Below are positions 1-11,756 of a DNA stretch of 64,000 bases, one piece after another. The stretch is taken from NCBI GenBank assembly GCA_000467715.1, contig AJFK01000443.1:1-64000 (forward strand). Direction: 5' to 3'. This DNA comes from Hysterium pulicare CBS 123377. Its lineage: Eukaryota; Ascomycota; Dothideomycetes; Hysteriales; Hysteriaceae. The notes under the pieces are model-generated. The model was not told the DNA's origin. It made no database searches and saw only the letters and a program-made list of their open reading frames with translations. Positions within the stretch are counted from its first letter, which is position 1. Each line of letters opens with the position of its first letter. The position numbers and the translations under genes are program-made.

Positions 1-1647
1 AGTTGTACTCTCACTAAGCGCGCGACTTCTGACTGGTGTCGCCAGAGTGCTGAAGTTGCTAGATGAGCGATCTCTGGTAAGTGTAGCTGGTGAGGGAACC
101 TCAAGATTTCCAAATGGACTTGGATTTGAAGGGCCATCATCGGCCTAAGTGTTCTGGAAGTTAGCAATGTTCTCAAATGGGTCAAAATAATTGCAGCCTC
201 TTACCGCGGGTACTTCGACGTTTATTCTCGGCAAAATGGGCATATCGTGCCCTCCAGGACTATTTTCTGATGCCATAGCGATGACAAGAACAAGTTTGAT
301 GGATAGAAAATATCTTGAGATAAATTTTCTTCCTGAACATGACGATGGCGAGGCTTCATGGTGGGTGTTTTAATTTTCCCAAAGGGGCTGTGCAAATTGT
401 CGTGGCAGCCTTGTCTGTTGTGACCCACGGCACACTGCTTTGAGGAACGTCAGTAATGAGCGCAAACAGAGGTAAGCCAAGGAGCGGAGCCCAAAATTGC
501 CAAGTATTCCGCCTTGGTACCAAGGTTCTTCCGCTCCAATGACCGGAATGGAGCCTAGGATACCGCAAATTAGCAACTATCGGCGCCATAGAAAACTTGG
601 AACTTTCCTTTGTTGTGTCGATGTAAAACGGATCTTGCTTGAAGCCCTCCATGCAAGGGATCCTCGAACAAGAAATACTGAGGCTAGCTTGGCAACAAGG
701 ACACAGGAGCGTTCAAGGAGATGTCAACCTCACCGACAAGAAGACGGACCAAGTATCACAATGCAGATTGATGACCGACACGACTCACCAGCCACACTAT
801 CACGTGCATTTTCATGCCAACAAGGCATCTCTGGCCGTTTCCGCCACCCTCCGCCACACCTAGGCATCTCTTCCACTCATGTAAACCACGGCGCAGCAGT
901 CGCAGTCTTATCAACTCAGCCTCCCCGCGGGCAACCGAAACGAAGTTCGATTTTATTTGACCGAGTTTCTACCCACACCTTCATGTCTGGCGTTCGAATC
1001 AAGGAGAGCGTTAAGATACATTTAAGGTGGACCAGAAAACGCCGAGGGGGGCTGTGCTCTTGGCACGAATCTCTCAGCGGACCGCAGTGGTCGCTGACGA
1101 GTTTAATGTATGTCTGGAACGTAACGGGAGTTGAAGATGGGAGATTTTGAGACTGCGGGAGGCGAATTTCGATAATTCGCGGAAGGGGAGATGAGGCGTT
1201 GTTGAAGGCAGAGTTTGAGGTGAGCGGTCCGTGCCTGAGGCGAGAATGAGTACTCTAAAAAGTGCCTTAGTACTTGGTGCCTAAGACAACCTAGCGGTTT
1301 GTAATGAGGATATTTTCCGTGCATCATTTTCGATGAATATAATTCTCAGGAATGTGTGTCGATTCGATTCATCAATTCAACATTCTTTCGAAAAGCTACG
1401 TCACGTGAGATCCCGTGATCACCCTGGAAGGATGCTCAATATATATTCGACGACAAGATACCACTGGATATCAATATCTTCAAGCAAAAAGTGGCCGACA
1501 AAGTTTTTCCGTTTATATACAATGATAGGCATTGACTATCTAGGATCTAAATGACCATTATGTACTCAGAAGACTATTTCTAGAAGCCCGAACCAATCCC
1601 AGAAACTCCGAACTCAAAACCCAAACTTTTCACTTTTCAGCTTTAAC
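1..1647. other. Left flank without a supportable gene
   Basis: I see no gene I can defend here. There is a 217-codon open frame on the + strand (about 497-1150), but its residue composition is arginine-rich and patternless and I recognise no domain, so I treat it as chance. A TCACGTG E-box-like site lies near 1404. The AT-rich stretch just right of 1560 abuts the 3' end of the carboxylesterase gene and probably holds its 3' untranslated region. Confidence 0.4.
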
Positions 1648-3366
1648 TCACTTGTCCAGCCTCAACATCCTATCCGAGTCTCTCCAAAACAGGCACTGCT
1701 GCTCCCTAATATTATCGACCTCCATCTTCGTCGCATTCAAGGTGGGCGAAACAACCAACCGCATCTTGTCTTCCACGTTGTATTGCGTCCATTCCGGTGC
1801 CACATCCAACTTGAAGGTGTTGGGATCTCCCGAAGCAACGAAGCTAGCATAGTACGCATGGTACAAGTCCGACACCGCCGGGAATTTTGTATCCGGTAAT
1901 CCATTAATATACCTAATATCTGAACCGTGCGGTACACCAACCCAAGCTGGAGTGAGATTAGGCGTATTGAAGCGAGCTTTCCAAGTCGGCACACCTGCGC
2001 TTGCAGATATGTACGCATTTTCTTGAACGGGGCAAATATACGCATAGTCACCGTAAATGGCCGAAATACGAGAGTACTCCGTGCTATTGATGCTATTGGT
2101 ATACGGCGATGAAGCTGGAAATTGAACTGGATCTGGGTATAGCGTATCTATGGAAACCAGGTCGTCCTTGGTCATACGTGGTGCCACATTTTGCATGAAG
2201 TCTAGCACTGCGTTATCCGAGGTCAAGTTGAAGGGAGAGAACCCAGTGCCTTCGTCCGTGTTACTGGTTGTCATGAGCGGAACATGGTAGAAAGTGCCTT
2301 CGATACCGGATCTGGAGCCGAGCTTTTCGAGAAGCTGAGCATTTGATACGGGCTGGAATGGCCAGGCATCACCCCAGAGGTAGGCGTTGTAGATTTGGGT
2401 TTGGATGGTTTGGATTGCGGTAATGTTCGCGCTACGGAGACACGACATGGCTGACGTCTCGTCGGCAGTTGCGGCGGACGTCGAGCAGCCCAGAACTGTC
2501 ATGTACTGATTGAACTGCTGTTCATACGGGGGATATGTGACATTGGGAAACGCGCGGGCTGTATAACCACCAGATGCCATGAAGGCTCTTGCGAACAGCG
2601 GCTTCATCCCCGCATCATCTCCATAATGATGGGCATAATGGATACCGACCGAATGTGCCCCAGCGGATTGACCGCCGAGAGTCACAGCTTCAGGATCGCC
2701 ACCGAAGTACTCGATATACTTATTCACGAACTCGAGAAATAGTCTCTGATCCCGGATCCCCAGGTTCAACAACCCTTTATCCGCAAACAATTGCGACGGT
2801 AAAGATCCCAAACTGCCAAGCCGATACTGGAAAGTGACAGCCATAAGTGGAACTTTCGATGTCGCTACGAACGCCGCGCCATCCAGACTTCGACCACTCC
2901 CACTAGTGAAAGAACCACCATGAATGAAGACCAATACAGGCAGTTTTTGATCGAAAGGAATACCTGGGGTACGGTAGACATTGAAGCTCAAGCAAGCTTC
3001 GGATTGCGGGAGAGGTGTTCCAAGGGGATCTTGGATACAGACGGGACCGTACGCCGTCGCATTTTTGACAGTACTGAAGGGGTTAGGCCAAGTGACGGGA
3101 CGGAATCGTCTAGCGCCAACGGGTTGATTGGCATAGCTGATTCCCAACCATGCATCTACGGTTTGAGGGAGAGTGAGGTTGGTGAGGGTTTTGTTGATGT
3201 GTGTGCCTAGGAAGCTGCCATAGCCCGGAAGAGTGACGGTGAGGTTCGTACTCGAAGTGGTGTTTGCTCGTCGGAGGAGAGATGTATGAGCATCAGGGGC
3301 AGCGAAAGAGAAAAGCGCCACTTGCGAAAAAACGACCAGGGACGAAAGAAATCCAGAAGGCTTCAT
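1648..3366 (-). CDS. Secreted type-B carboxylesterase/lipase
   Basis: Single-exon gene of 572 aa, the usual length for fungal type-B carboxylesterases. An N-terminal signal peptide (about residues 1-22, hydrophobic core followed by AAPDAH) implies secretion. The family hallmarks are in order: the oxyanion-hole motif FIHGGSF near residue 148, the nucleophile elbow GGQSAGAHS with the catalytic serine near 234, the acidic residue region TTSNTDEGTGF, and the catalytic histidine in GVPHGSD. SEACLSFNVYR matches the usual first disulfide motif SEDCLxLNVYRP. Several NxT/NxS sites suggest N-glycosylation. Such enzymes hydrolyse ester bonds of lipids, choline esters or plant-derived esters; the substrate cannot be read from sequence. 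The start is the first ATG before the signal peptide. No intron is needed. Family assignment is firm, substrate unknown. Confidence 0.93.
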   Translation of the reverse strand: MKPSGFLSSLVVFSQVALFSFAAPDAHTSLLRRANTTSSTNLTVTLPGYGSFLGTHINKTLTNLTLPQTVDAWLGISYANQPVGARRFRPVTWPNPFSTVKNATAYGPVCIQDPLGTPLPQSEACLSFNVYRTPGIPFDQKLPVLVFIHGGSFTSGSGRSLDGAAFVATSKVPLMAVTFQYRLGSLGSLPSQLFADKGLLNLGIRDQRLFLEFVNKYIEYFGGDPEAVTLGGQSAGAHSVGIHYAHHYGDDAGMKPLFARAFMASGGYTARAFPNVTYPPYEQQFNQYMTVLGCSTSAATADETSAMSCLRSANITAIQTIQTQIYNAYLWGDAWPFQPVSNAQLLEKLGSRSGIEGTFYHVPLMTTSNTDEGTGFSPFNLTSDNAVLDFMQNVAPRMTKDDLVSIDTLYPDPVQFPASSPYTNSINSTEYSRISAIYGDYAYICPVQENAYISASAGVPTWKARFNTPNLTPAWVGVPHGSDIRYINGLPDTKFPAVSDLYHAYYASFVASGDPNTFKLDVAPEWTQYNVEDKMRLVVSPTLNATKMEVDNIREQQCLFWRDSDRMLRLDK

Positions 3367-5594
3367 AATGAAGGTATGGTTGGTGGATTTGAAATCGAAC
3401 CTTCAAGGAGAGGGACGAGTTGCTTCTGAAACGAAGGTTGCGTGGCCTACAAAATTAGTGGTGCACATCAAGAGCAATGTTGTATTTAAGGTTGCTTGTA
3501 TGTGTTAGAGGTAGGAAGGTAATTCACTCGATCGAGAGCTAGGCATGCAACTCTTACCTCTACCCGCACCTACAAGCACCTACCCACGCAACGACCCCCA
3601 CCGGATGTAAGCTTGACCCAAGCTTAAGTCATGTATAGGTACACGCAGACAGCACCGCCCATGTTTGTGTTGGCATGTCAAAGCTTTCCGCTTTATCCTG
3701 GTTCACCTTGTCCGCCTTTGGTTACATTATATCCCAATGCCCTTGTAACCTTTCTCTTCTCTGCTCTACGTAGGCCGGCTCCAAACTCTGCATTTCGGAT
3801 AGAAGCGGTATGAAAGAATCAATGAAGGTAACAAAACGATACGATGTTAAAATTATAAAAGCACAGCCCTAGCTAAGTTTCTGCTATCACAGTAATCAAG
3901 TAAACGTGCGTAGATAGACAGAGGGTTACCCGGTCCGGAGTAGAGGCTTAGCGCTACTGCACCTAGAAGCTCGGACTCCGCAGGGCTATGTAATTCTCCG
4001 CCAGCACCTACCACTACTCCGTAGGAATCGCAGTAATAAGGGTTTCTAATTTCTGAAACTTTACTACAATCGGTAATTTCCTCGCTTTGCTAACCCGGAA
4101 ACGGATTATGGGCTATACTTAGCTATCAGATCGTCGCTGAGTTTAGCTTATCACGTGATATTTCCCAGGGATACTCCCCAGGTAGGTAATAGGTGTTTGT
4201 ACTCAATGTTCTTGATGTTAGGCAGATTTTACTGAATTATGGAAAACGAACTTCAAAATCAAAGTGACAAGCGTTACTCCTACGGACTCCATGGAGCTAC
4301 CTATTCGTATGCGACATGGTAGAACAAAAAGAGGACTTCGTTGTGGCTGCTTATCTGCTTTTGCGGCGGCGAAGTGAACAAACTTTTGGGGAGGATGGGA
4401 ACGAATTCAGAATATGTAGTCCGGAAATTTATTGCCAAGTATTACAAGTTCTTGTAGCCAAGATCTTGGGACATCCTCCACTTTGGGTTCAGATCCGGCA
4501 GCCTCTCTACCTCTTCGACCCCAACAAGATTTTTTGGCAGGCCTCCTAAGTACTAGTGTATTGCAAGAATTGTGGTTTGCGTACGAGTTTTTAGAGCTGC
4601 ATCTGATTTGCTGAGTGTTCAGCAGGAAGTTCGTCCTCACCGGACTCGCCCTACGTGAATTAAAACTCCAATATCGGTGGCTAAAGGCCAATTAGTATAC
4701 CGGCCGAACATCTCTCTGCCAGTCTTGTCTATAGCTAGTCTATCAGATTTGAGTACGCCATCGGAAACGCCGTACGGAAAGTATTGAAAGGAATAGCCAA
4801 GGTTGACCACGAGATGCGAGAAGCAAGAATGCCGAAGACGGACCCAATGGATTGGAACCTTTGGGAAGGCTGAATGTCTCGCAGTTTTCCCCACGGTGGA
4901 ATTCTTAATATGGAAGAAGTCAAGAACGTCCAGAAGCAACGCGTGATAGCCAAGATCTTCCATATGGAGTAAGTGTTGCGTTGAAGGCTCTGGGGTCCCT
5001 CAGTTGTGCAGAGGTCGAAAAGGATCTATGGTACGATTTTCAGCATCATGGTATAAACGAAGATCCGGCTCAATCTGGTGGCATGGCTGAGATAGCCGGC
5101 AAGCGATGTTGCATTACCACGTGGGAGGTCTCTGGCTTGTCGGCGAGGTCGATGCGGGAAACCCACCAACAGCAATGGAATTCACAAACAAGGACCAGAA
5201 AACCGCCTCAGTATCAGGCTCCGTTGAGCAGAGGAAGATGTGTCTGGGAAAGTTGCCGGTTGTTGCGCTGGAAAGATTGTTGCAGGGGGCCAATCGGGGA
5301 GAGACGCGCGGCGCAGTAAGCATGCAGACATTGGAACCCACACAGAGAGACGAAACGTCCGTACCTGCATATGAGGAAAATTTTTGTTGGTCGGGAAGAT
5401 CTTCACATACGTGTGCAATGAGCTTGAGAGGGCGTCGAATCATTGGCTCATTTCATTGAATTTGCTTGTTGGATAGCGGCTGTCTTTCGCCATTCAGGAT
5501 TTTGAAGTGCCCATACATCGCAATTACCGCTGCGCTGGGCTGCGGCACCAAATCGATATTGCGACCTGCCCAGTTATGGGCAGTCTTACGGGTC
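3367..5594. other. 2.2 kb gene-poor interval, possibly with decayed coding fragments
   Basis: The left part (3367-3600) is the promoter side of the carboxylesterase. I find no intact gene. Short open frames of 90-117 codons at 4.6-5.4 kb on both strands show mildly protein-like stretches (for example around 5106-5459 +), but none matches a family I recognise. Adjacent frames read better in turn, which would fit an old pseudogene. A palindromic TATCACGTGATA lies near 4150. Confidence 0.35.
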
Positions 5595-6302
5595 TTACTC
5601 AATTGCATCGGCCATGTCTCCTAATGTGTCGAATTTCCAGTCATAAATCTCGTCAGCCTTATTGCCCATAATGGCACCCGGTCGTACGATCCAGCTCGAT
5701 TTAATTCCCATCGCCTTTGCCGGATAATGGTCATGAAACTGGCTTTGCGCAGTCTGTATGACTTGGTATTTCTCCACGCCGAATTTCGATTTTACCTTGT
5801 TAAGCATGTGCTCAAAGTTCCTAAGATCGGGCTTGTATGAGCCCACATCCTGCGCTGTGATGATTAAATCGAACGGAAATCCTCGGAGCGGCCCAGCATT
5901 CGTTGTAGCGAAAGATTCTCGATCCACATTAGAGAGCACCACAAGTTTGTACTGCTTTGAAAGTCGGCGCAGCGCGTCCACAGTATCTGGAAAAGCCGGC
6001 CATTGCCCGATCGATCGGCCGAATGCCTGTGACTGTTCGACATCCGGCTCACCGAGGTCGAGCTTAGCGGCTATTTGAGGGTGAATAGTAGTGAGAACCT
6101 GCGCATATGTCATTTCCGGGGTCTTCTCTTGTTGTGATTTTTCGAGCTCATGATAGATTTCCAAGAGCTGCGCGCGCGAAAAGTCCGAGTGATGGGAGGC
6201 CTTAAGCAGCGGTTGTAGGGCTTCGAGCACGCCCGTTTCCCAGTCTATAAGCGTACCGTAGACATCGAATGACAGAAGGCGGAAATTTTTCAAATTCGAC
6301 AT
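5595..6302 (-). CDS. HAD-superfamily hydrolase, haloacid dehalogenase type II-like
   Basis: Intact single-exon 235-aa protein. HAD motif I is FDVYGTLIDWE, with the nucleophile aspartate at residue 13 of the protein and tryptophan after the second aspartate, as in type II haloacid dehalogenase-like proteins. Motif II is VVLSNVD. Motif III lysine sits in DVGSYKPDLRNFEHML. The C-terminal FHDHYPAKAMGIKSSWIVR matches the region where related enzymes identify the partner that moved to a neighbouring position. The helical cap lies between motifs I and II. No signal peptide, so probably cytosolic. The family removes halide from 2-haloalkanoic acids or dephosphorylates small metabolites; which of these applies here cannot be told. 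The start ATG gives the normal short N-terminus before motif I. Family firm, substrate unknown. Confidence 0.9.
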   Translation of the reverse strand: MSNLKNFRLLSFDVYGTLIDWETGVLEALQPLLKASHHSDFSRAQLLEIYHELEKSQQEKTPEMTYAQVLTTIHPQIAAKLDLGEPDVEQSQAFGRSIGQWPAFPDTVDALRRLSKQYKLVVLSNVDRESFATTNAGPLRGFPFDLIITAQDVGSYKPDLRNFEHMLNKVKSKFGVEKYQVIQTAQSQFHDHYPAKAMGIKSSWIVRPGAIMGNKADEIYDWKFDTLGDMADAIE

Positions 6303-7159
6303 GATTCAGTTCCGGAAGTTCGCGTCTGACAGGATAAGTTTATCGGCCGAAAGAAGTTAGACGCGGTGATCAAATTGGCATAGGCGTCCAAATGTCGAAG
6401 ATTTTATTATTAGAGCTAGCAACGAGAAGATGTGCGAGAAGTTATGCTGTCCAATGGACAAATGATTTAGGAAACGAAGAGTGAAATAGACCTGTTGAAG
6501 GAAGAGCTACGGCGGAAAAGTTTTTATCCGCCCCTTCGTTATGTAAGCGATCTTCACGCCCTTCGACGTCACGCCCTTCCAGTATCAATCTACATAATGC
6601 ATTGAATAGTCCTTTGATGTACTTGTCATTTCTCTGGCTAGATTTTTCGATTTGCCTGAACTGCGACCTCTCCAAACCTTCAGGCCGTCCCAGTCACGAT
6701 ATGTCCGCAGTAGGTGAAATAAAATTACGTTTTGGATCGAAACCACATGGAAAAAGCGCAATCTGCGATTCGGATGTAGAACGCTGCTGGTGGGTAATAG
6801 AATTTTATGACGAGATTATCGACGACCGTGAAAATTGCAAGAACCGGTAACCATGTATTGGCCTCTCTTTCTGAGTTTCGCCGCGGGTTTCTTTTGGTGT
6901 TGCCACCGAAGACTGGGTGGAGGGTCTAATTCACAGGAAATTCACATCGTATAACAAGTACTCTGATTTCTTATTAAGGGCTTCCCGAAGAAAGTGAGGA
7001 GGGAGGAGGGCTCCTTTTCCTCTGATCACTAAAAATTTCACGTGCAACTCTACCACGTGACTCAACTCCATTCTTTGCGGGTTCAATTCGGTGCCTGTGC
7101 ACCTACACTCCCTAGTATGGAATTCATTTTCAAGAGCACGTCACTAGAACTTCGTGACC
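6303..7159. other. Intergenic region between divergent HAD and P450 genes
   Basis: No gene seen. The two flanking genes diverge, so this interval should contain both promoters. The only notable sites are two CACGTG hexamers described separately. Confidence 0.5.
7039..7059. promoter_or_regulatory. Paired CACGTG E-boxes upstream of the P450 gene
   Basis: Two CACGTG hexamers occur at 7039-7044 and 7054-7059, about 100-120 bp before the P450 start codon. In fungi CACGTG is bound by bHLH factors (Cbf1/SREBP-like families). Two copies 15 bp apart are suggestive, but binding is inferred only. Confidence 0.35.
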
Positions 7160-8922
7160 ATGTCAGTCACGAATTTGAAGATCGTAGCCTTGACTGTCGC
7201 ATTAGCCCTCTACGTATACGTCTATCTTCATAGAAGGCAGCAAAGAAAGGTGAGATGCTCCAATCGAAGGCTTGTCTCTGCCGCGCCTAGATTCTCACAC
7301 ATGTATATAGCTTGAAGAGGCACTTGCGGAGCAAAACAACTGCAAACCTGTTCTTCCTAGGGTACCCTACAAGTGGCCATTCGCGTTGGATCTCCTAAAG
7401 GTTCAATTTGAGGCTTATTACGGCGGCCACAGCCTCGAAGCCTTGACCCCATACATCACCATCGCAGACACAATCAGGTTGGAGCTGTGGGGTGTAACAG
7501 GCTATATCACCACCGACCCTCAGAACATCGAGACGATTCTCTCTACTCGATTCGAAGACTATGTCATGGGAACTCGTACTCTTGCACTGCTTCCATTCCT
7601 TCGAGAGGGGATATTCACGCAGGACGGCCATTCTTGGAAGCGTTCTCGAGACCTTATTCGGCGCCAGTTTGTTCGAGTAACGAAACAATCTCCGCGAATC
7701 CTCACTTCTCACATTGACGACCTAATCTTAGTACTAGAGCAGGCAGTTGTTAGCGGCGAAATAATAGATCTGAAGCCTTATTTCTTCGATTTTACCCTCG
7801 GTACCACTACAAAAATCCTCTTCGGCGAGTCGGTCAGTACTTTGTCCAAGGAGGATCGAGATGCTTTTCGAAATGGGTTTGACTACGCTTCTTGGTGCTG
7901 TGGAATGCGCATTCGACTCGCTGACCTGGCGCCCCTGTTCAATACTTCGAAATTTAGAAAAGCCTGCAAGGTTGTCCGAGATACCGCCGGTCACTTTTCA
8001 GATAAGGCACTGAAGTACAAAGAAGAATATGGCGAGGAGAAGGCTTTTGAAAAGTATTCCTTTATCATTGATCTTTGGAGAGAGATGGGAGATGCGACAC
8101 TTGTTAGAGACCAGTTGCTGCATGTCTTGATTGCAGGGCGCGATTCAACAGCTTGTCTGTTAAGTTGGACATTGTAAGTTCCATTCTCAGAAGGTAGTTG
8201 CCATCCTTCAGCCGCTCATCGTAGTTGTGTCTAGCTTTCATCTCGTTCGAAACCGAGATGTCCTAGAAAGACTTCAACAGGAGGTGTCTACCGTTTTCGT
8301 TGACAGCGAATTAACCCGAGAGCAAATACAGAAACTTACTTTTCTCCGATGCTGTCTCAATGAAAGTATGCTATGCTCATCCCGAGGTAGGTAATGACTG
8401 CTGACAAGCATACAGCTCTGAGACTGTATCCTCAACTTCCGCTCAACTTACGCTACGCCAAAAAAGGCACCATCCTACCCCGTGGTGGTGGATCTGATGG
8501 TCTGTCGCCTGTGCTGATCCCGAAAGGATCTGGAATCGGATGGTCTGCGTATCACCTGCACCGAAGCGAAGCGATCTATGGACCCGATGCCAAAACATAT
8601 AGACCGCAACGCTGGGAGAATGGCGAGCTCATCAAGAAAGCCGGTTTAGGAGCAGGCTTTGTAGATTTCAATGGAGGTCCAAGAACATGCTTAGGAAGTA
8701 CGCAACTTCCTTTTCTATGCGGCAAGCTGTGTACTATCCCGCTAACTGCTTGTAGAAGATTTTGCCCTGATGGAGGCCAGCTATGCAGTCATAAGAGTAT
8801 TGCAGGCTTTCCCTAGTATCCGAATCCCTCCTGGAGCACCGAACGAACCTGTGGGTGTGGAAGGCCAGAGTCTTAGTATGTTAGTAGCGCCTCAGGATGG
8901 AGTTGATGTTTTATTGGCGTAG
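7160..8922 (+). CDS. Cytochrome P450 monooxygenase, CYP52/CYP53-clan-like
   Basis: Five exons: 7160-7249, 7311-8173, 8235-8365, 8416-8697, 8756-8922. They join in frame to 510 aa, a normal P450 length. Exon 1 is a membrane anchor (about 20 hydrophobic residues, then HRRQQRK). The helix I motif AGRDSTACLLSW, the ExxR motif NETLRLYP (split by the third intron), the PxRW-type YRPQRWE and the heme loop FNGGPRTCLG with its cysteine ligand are all present and in order, so the enzyme looks functional. Helix I and the YYGGHS/TDPQNIETIL region resemble fungal n-alkane/fatty-acid hydroxylase P450s. It should sit on the ER face and oxidise a hydrophobic substrate with a P450 reductase as partner. No other biosynthetic gene is adjacent, so a cluster role is not supported. 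Exon borders are my own reading. Confidence 0.9.
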
Positions 8923-9492
8923 AACTGGATACGGGCATATCAATCTTCAAGGGTGCATCTATACCCTAGGACGCGACTTCTATGAATTCGCTTTAGACTA
9001 GTAGTCTTTTCTACGATGGTACAATATACATGAGGCACGTATTGTGATACCGTAAAGCAGAAAAGAATGCGGGGGTTGTCTTTTAAGAGAGCTTCCGTTT
9101 CTCCACTTGCGGCTGCCTCTGTTCTGGGATGATCAACAGTAAATCGGTGGCCGAGGCCGAGGCTGAGCTGCAAGGCGTTTTCCCTCCATGCTCGTTGGGC
9201 CGGCTTGAAGCCTTGCCTGATTCTTGCGAGCTGACTACGTGCCCTCTTTAGCAGCCCCCACCCCACCTTCCTTTGGATAACTACACCCCATTGAACCCTT
9301 CAGCCTTGTTCAATCACCTTCAGGCTGGACTCCCCTGTTGATGATTCAGTGTCTACAAGTACTGCTTGGAATCATTAAAGTTCAGTTCGAAGATCACTCC
9401 AGCAGGTACTTAACCAGCAAACCAATCTTGCCAAGGAAAGACGTCCTTAGCTTTGAAGTGCTGCTCATTGGGGAACCAAGAACGAGGCTGAA
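8923..9492. other. Intergenic, no gene seen
   Basis: Holds the 3' flank of the P450 gene and the likely promoter side of the decayed HET gene. No supportable gene or repeat. Confidence 0.45.
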
Positions 9493-10552
9493 ATGGCAAC
9501 TCTGAACGAAGCCTTTCTTTATCCTCCACTCCCTGTCGGAGAAGACGCTATTCGCATTGTCACTGTCGAAGCTGGCGACTTCTCCAAGCCGCTGATTTGC
9601 ACGCTCACCCCTGCTGCCTTCAGCACGAAGCCTAAATACGTAGCACTATCGTACACATGAGCAGACCCTTATCCTGACAACGTGACGCTTCCGACGATGT
9701 CGAGTTATGCCGATTCATCGACCCAGTCATCAACAGGATCAGCAGGTTCTCGAAGGAGACAGAAGACCTTACCTTCACAAGTTGGAAAACAAACACTTTC
9801 AAATAAATTCAATCATAACCGGTCAGAAACACTACCAAGGAGCCAGCTCCGGCGCTCCTTACAACCGCCAGAGAGCCCTGATTCAGCCGCTGAGATTACG
9901 CTAAATGGCCATCCCTTCGACATTCAGCACAACCTCCACCTCGCCCTCCTCTACCTCCTTTCTCTAACACATCCCCTGAACCTTTGGATTGACTCCATTT
10001 CCATCAACCAAGCCGATTCTTCAGAGCGCAACTCACAAGTTGCATTGATGTCGTTCATTTATACACGTGCTCTCAAAGTTGTTGCCTGGCTAGGCGTGAA
10101 CGAGTATCGCAACCAGTCCGACCTGTTCCGCAGCATGGCAAATGACTGGAAATTCGGTCTAGGGCTTCAGTTCGCGGCATCTGTGGCCGGTGCAAAAAAG
10201 CTTTACTGTTCACCGGAGCCCAGTTCCAAGACTTTTGCGCGCCTTGCCAAGAGCGCATATTGGACGAGGCTGTGGATTGTGCAAGAAATGTCTCTACCTC
10301 ATAGTCTGTTATTTGTGTACGGGTCAAATATCTGGACGTACGACAAGCTACTGCAGTGGGATGTCTTAAAGAGGGCGAGATCTAGACTGCTGTCTCCTTA
10401 TCTGACACCGGATGAAGGGAGTGACGCATTTGAAGCTATGTTACGACTACTCGATACCAGAGACGCGAGACATAGCGAGGCGATGAAACTAGAAAATCTC
10501 ATTGAACGATTCGCAAAGAGCGCATGTTCCGAATTGCGAGATAGAGTTTATG

Positions 10553-10698
10553 GCCTTCTGGGCCTTGAAGAAGAGTTTGATTAAGCTCAACCACGCGTAA
10601 GCGGCGATTATAATTAAAGCTCTCATTTATGGTTGTTGATTTCATTCAATGATGTAACGATGTTGCTTTGATTTTGCGTTGAGTTGCCTTCTGGGCCT
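10553..10698 (-). mobile_element. SINE-like retroposon copy A in the HET gene
   Basis: A 120-bp insert (10566-10685) is flanked by 13-bp direct repeats GCCTTCTGGGCCT at 10553-10565 and 10686-10698. Removing insert plus one repeat (133 bp) restores register between the two HET reading frames. The insert shares its sequence with copies B, C and D in this window. Oriented with the shared terminus (TTAATCAAACTCTT) as the 3' end, this copy lies on the - strand and is one of the two longest. Target-site duplications of 13-14 bp with nested 5' truncation are typical of insertion by LINE-type target-primed reverse transcription. No internal Pol III box is convincing, so it could be a SINE or the 3' tail of a LINE. 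Confidence 0.75.
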
Positions 10699-11340
10699 CT
10701 CGAACGATACCCGGGTGTTTTGGGAGGCAAATAACCTCGAGAATTTCAAAGACAAGTTCTTGGAGACCCTAGATCTTCCACAAGATACTCTAGAAGATCT
10801 TCAACGACGCACTATGAAGATCGAAGTCGATTACACACGCTCTTTCTACGATATCTGGACTGATGTGGTGAAATTTATGTTTTTTCGACCAATACTTACC
10901 ACCGGACGCTATATCGACTCGGTTCCAGAGGAAGGACGAAAGAGTATAGTAAGAGCTGCTGGTATTGTACAAGAAGCGTTGAGCCAGCAAGTAGAGAAGG
11001 AGGCGAGCCATTTTGATATCATCAGGGAAAGTCTGATCTTATGTTTCTTCCGATTTCCTCTCCAAAGTCCAACGATACTGACAGCCACCAGGCCATCCCC
11101 CGAGATCCAAGCATCATGGCTGAGGGCTCCTTGTGCAGCAAAATCATCCAGCTAGGGCCGTCCTACTCCGAGCTCGTCGCTTCATTCCGCGCCCACCAGA
11201 AATGGCTTTCCTGCGGGGAAACACACTACTATGTTCCGGGAGACCTTGAGCTTCTACGTGAAAAGAACGAAAGATACACATCTAGTATTCTCGCCTTTAA
11301 CAACGACGATCTCTCCCGGATTCAGGATATGCGAAGTCCA

Positions 11341-11423
11341 GAGACTGTAGCCTGAGCTTTAAATATCATCACCGCTTACGCGTGGTTGAGCTTAATCAAA
11401 CTCTTTTTCGAGACCGTAGCCTG
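11341..11423 (+). mobile_element. SINE-like retroposon copy B, shortest copy, in the HET gene
   Basis: A 55-bp insert (11355-11409) lies between GAGACTGTAGCCTG (11341-11354) and GAGACCGTAGCCTG (11410-11423), a 14-bp target-site duplication with one C/T difference. It carries the shared 3' part (CACCGCTTACGCGTGGTTGAG then CTTAATCAAACTCTTTTTC) and lacks the 5' half present in copies A and C. The inserted total of 69 bp is a multiple of three but introduces a stop. It is the second independent insertion into the same HET gene. Confidence 0.75.
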
Positions 11424-11756
11424 GCTATGGCGGCGCTCAGGCAATAAACCAGATACCTCTGATCCTAGCTACGCGATCGAGCACTGCAAGATCTGGGACT
11501 CTAATCAGAGGCAAGGAGTGCCAAACAACTCCCGGATCTGCCTCGGCACAAACGGTATCATTGCCTTAGTGCTGCCCTCTGCGATCACCTCTTTTTTCGC
11601 TTCCTTTTTCGTGACCCCAACACCCTGCGGGCTCAAGCCTATGCTACTTGGTTTGGAAGTGTAAGCAGTCAGTCTGCCGACCTACTGGCCGAGCACATCT
11701 CGCTCGCTCGCGAATTAGAGGTCTTATATAAGGCCCTTCTATCGCAATTTATTTAG

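Larger units (their letters stand above)
9493..11756 (+). pseudogene. Decayed HET-domain (heterokaryon incompatibility) gene carrying two retroposon insertions
   Basis: Begins MATLNEAFLYPPLPVGEDAI and has the HET signatures KYVALSYT, LWIDSISINQADSSERNSQV, FIYTRALKVVAWLG and YWTRLWIVQEM, then RDRVYGLLGL and, near the end, RICLGTNGIIALV. HET proteins trigger programmed cell death after fusion of unlike hyphae. This copy is broken. The codon after SYT, where the family has tryptophan, is TGA (9658-9660). A 133-bp insertion splits GLLGL from its continuation at 10.57 kb, a 69-bp insertion interrupts the 3' part at 11.35 kb, and reading-frame changes near 11.04 kb and 11.58 kb complete the decay. 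Allowing for these, coding-like sequence runs to a stop at 11754-11756. TGG to TGA is the direction expected of repeat-induced point mutation, but one site proves nothing. Identity is firm; inactivity is very likely. Confidence 0.85.

Noticed and set aside
497-1150. 217-codon + strand open frame
   Set aside because: Arginine/histidine-rich and patternless, no domain, no supporting splice or start context; probably chance.
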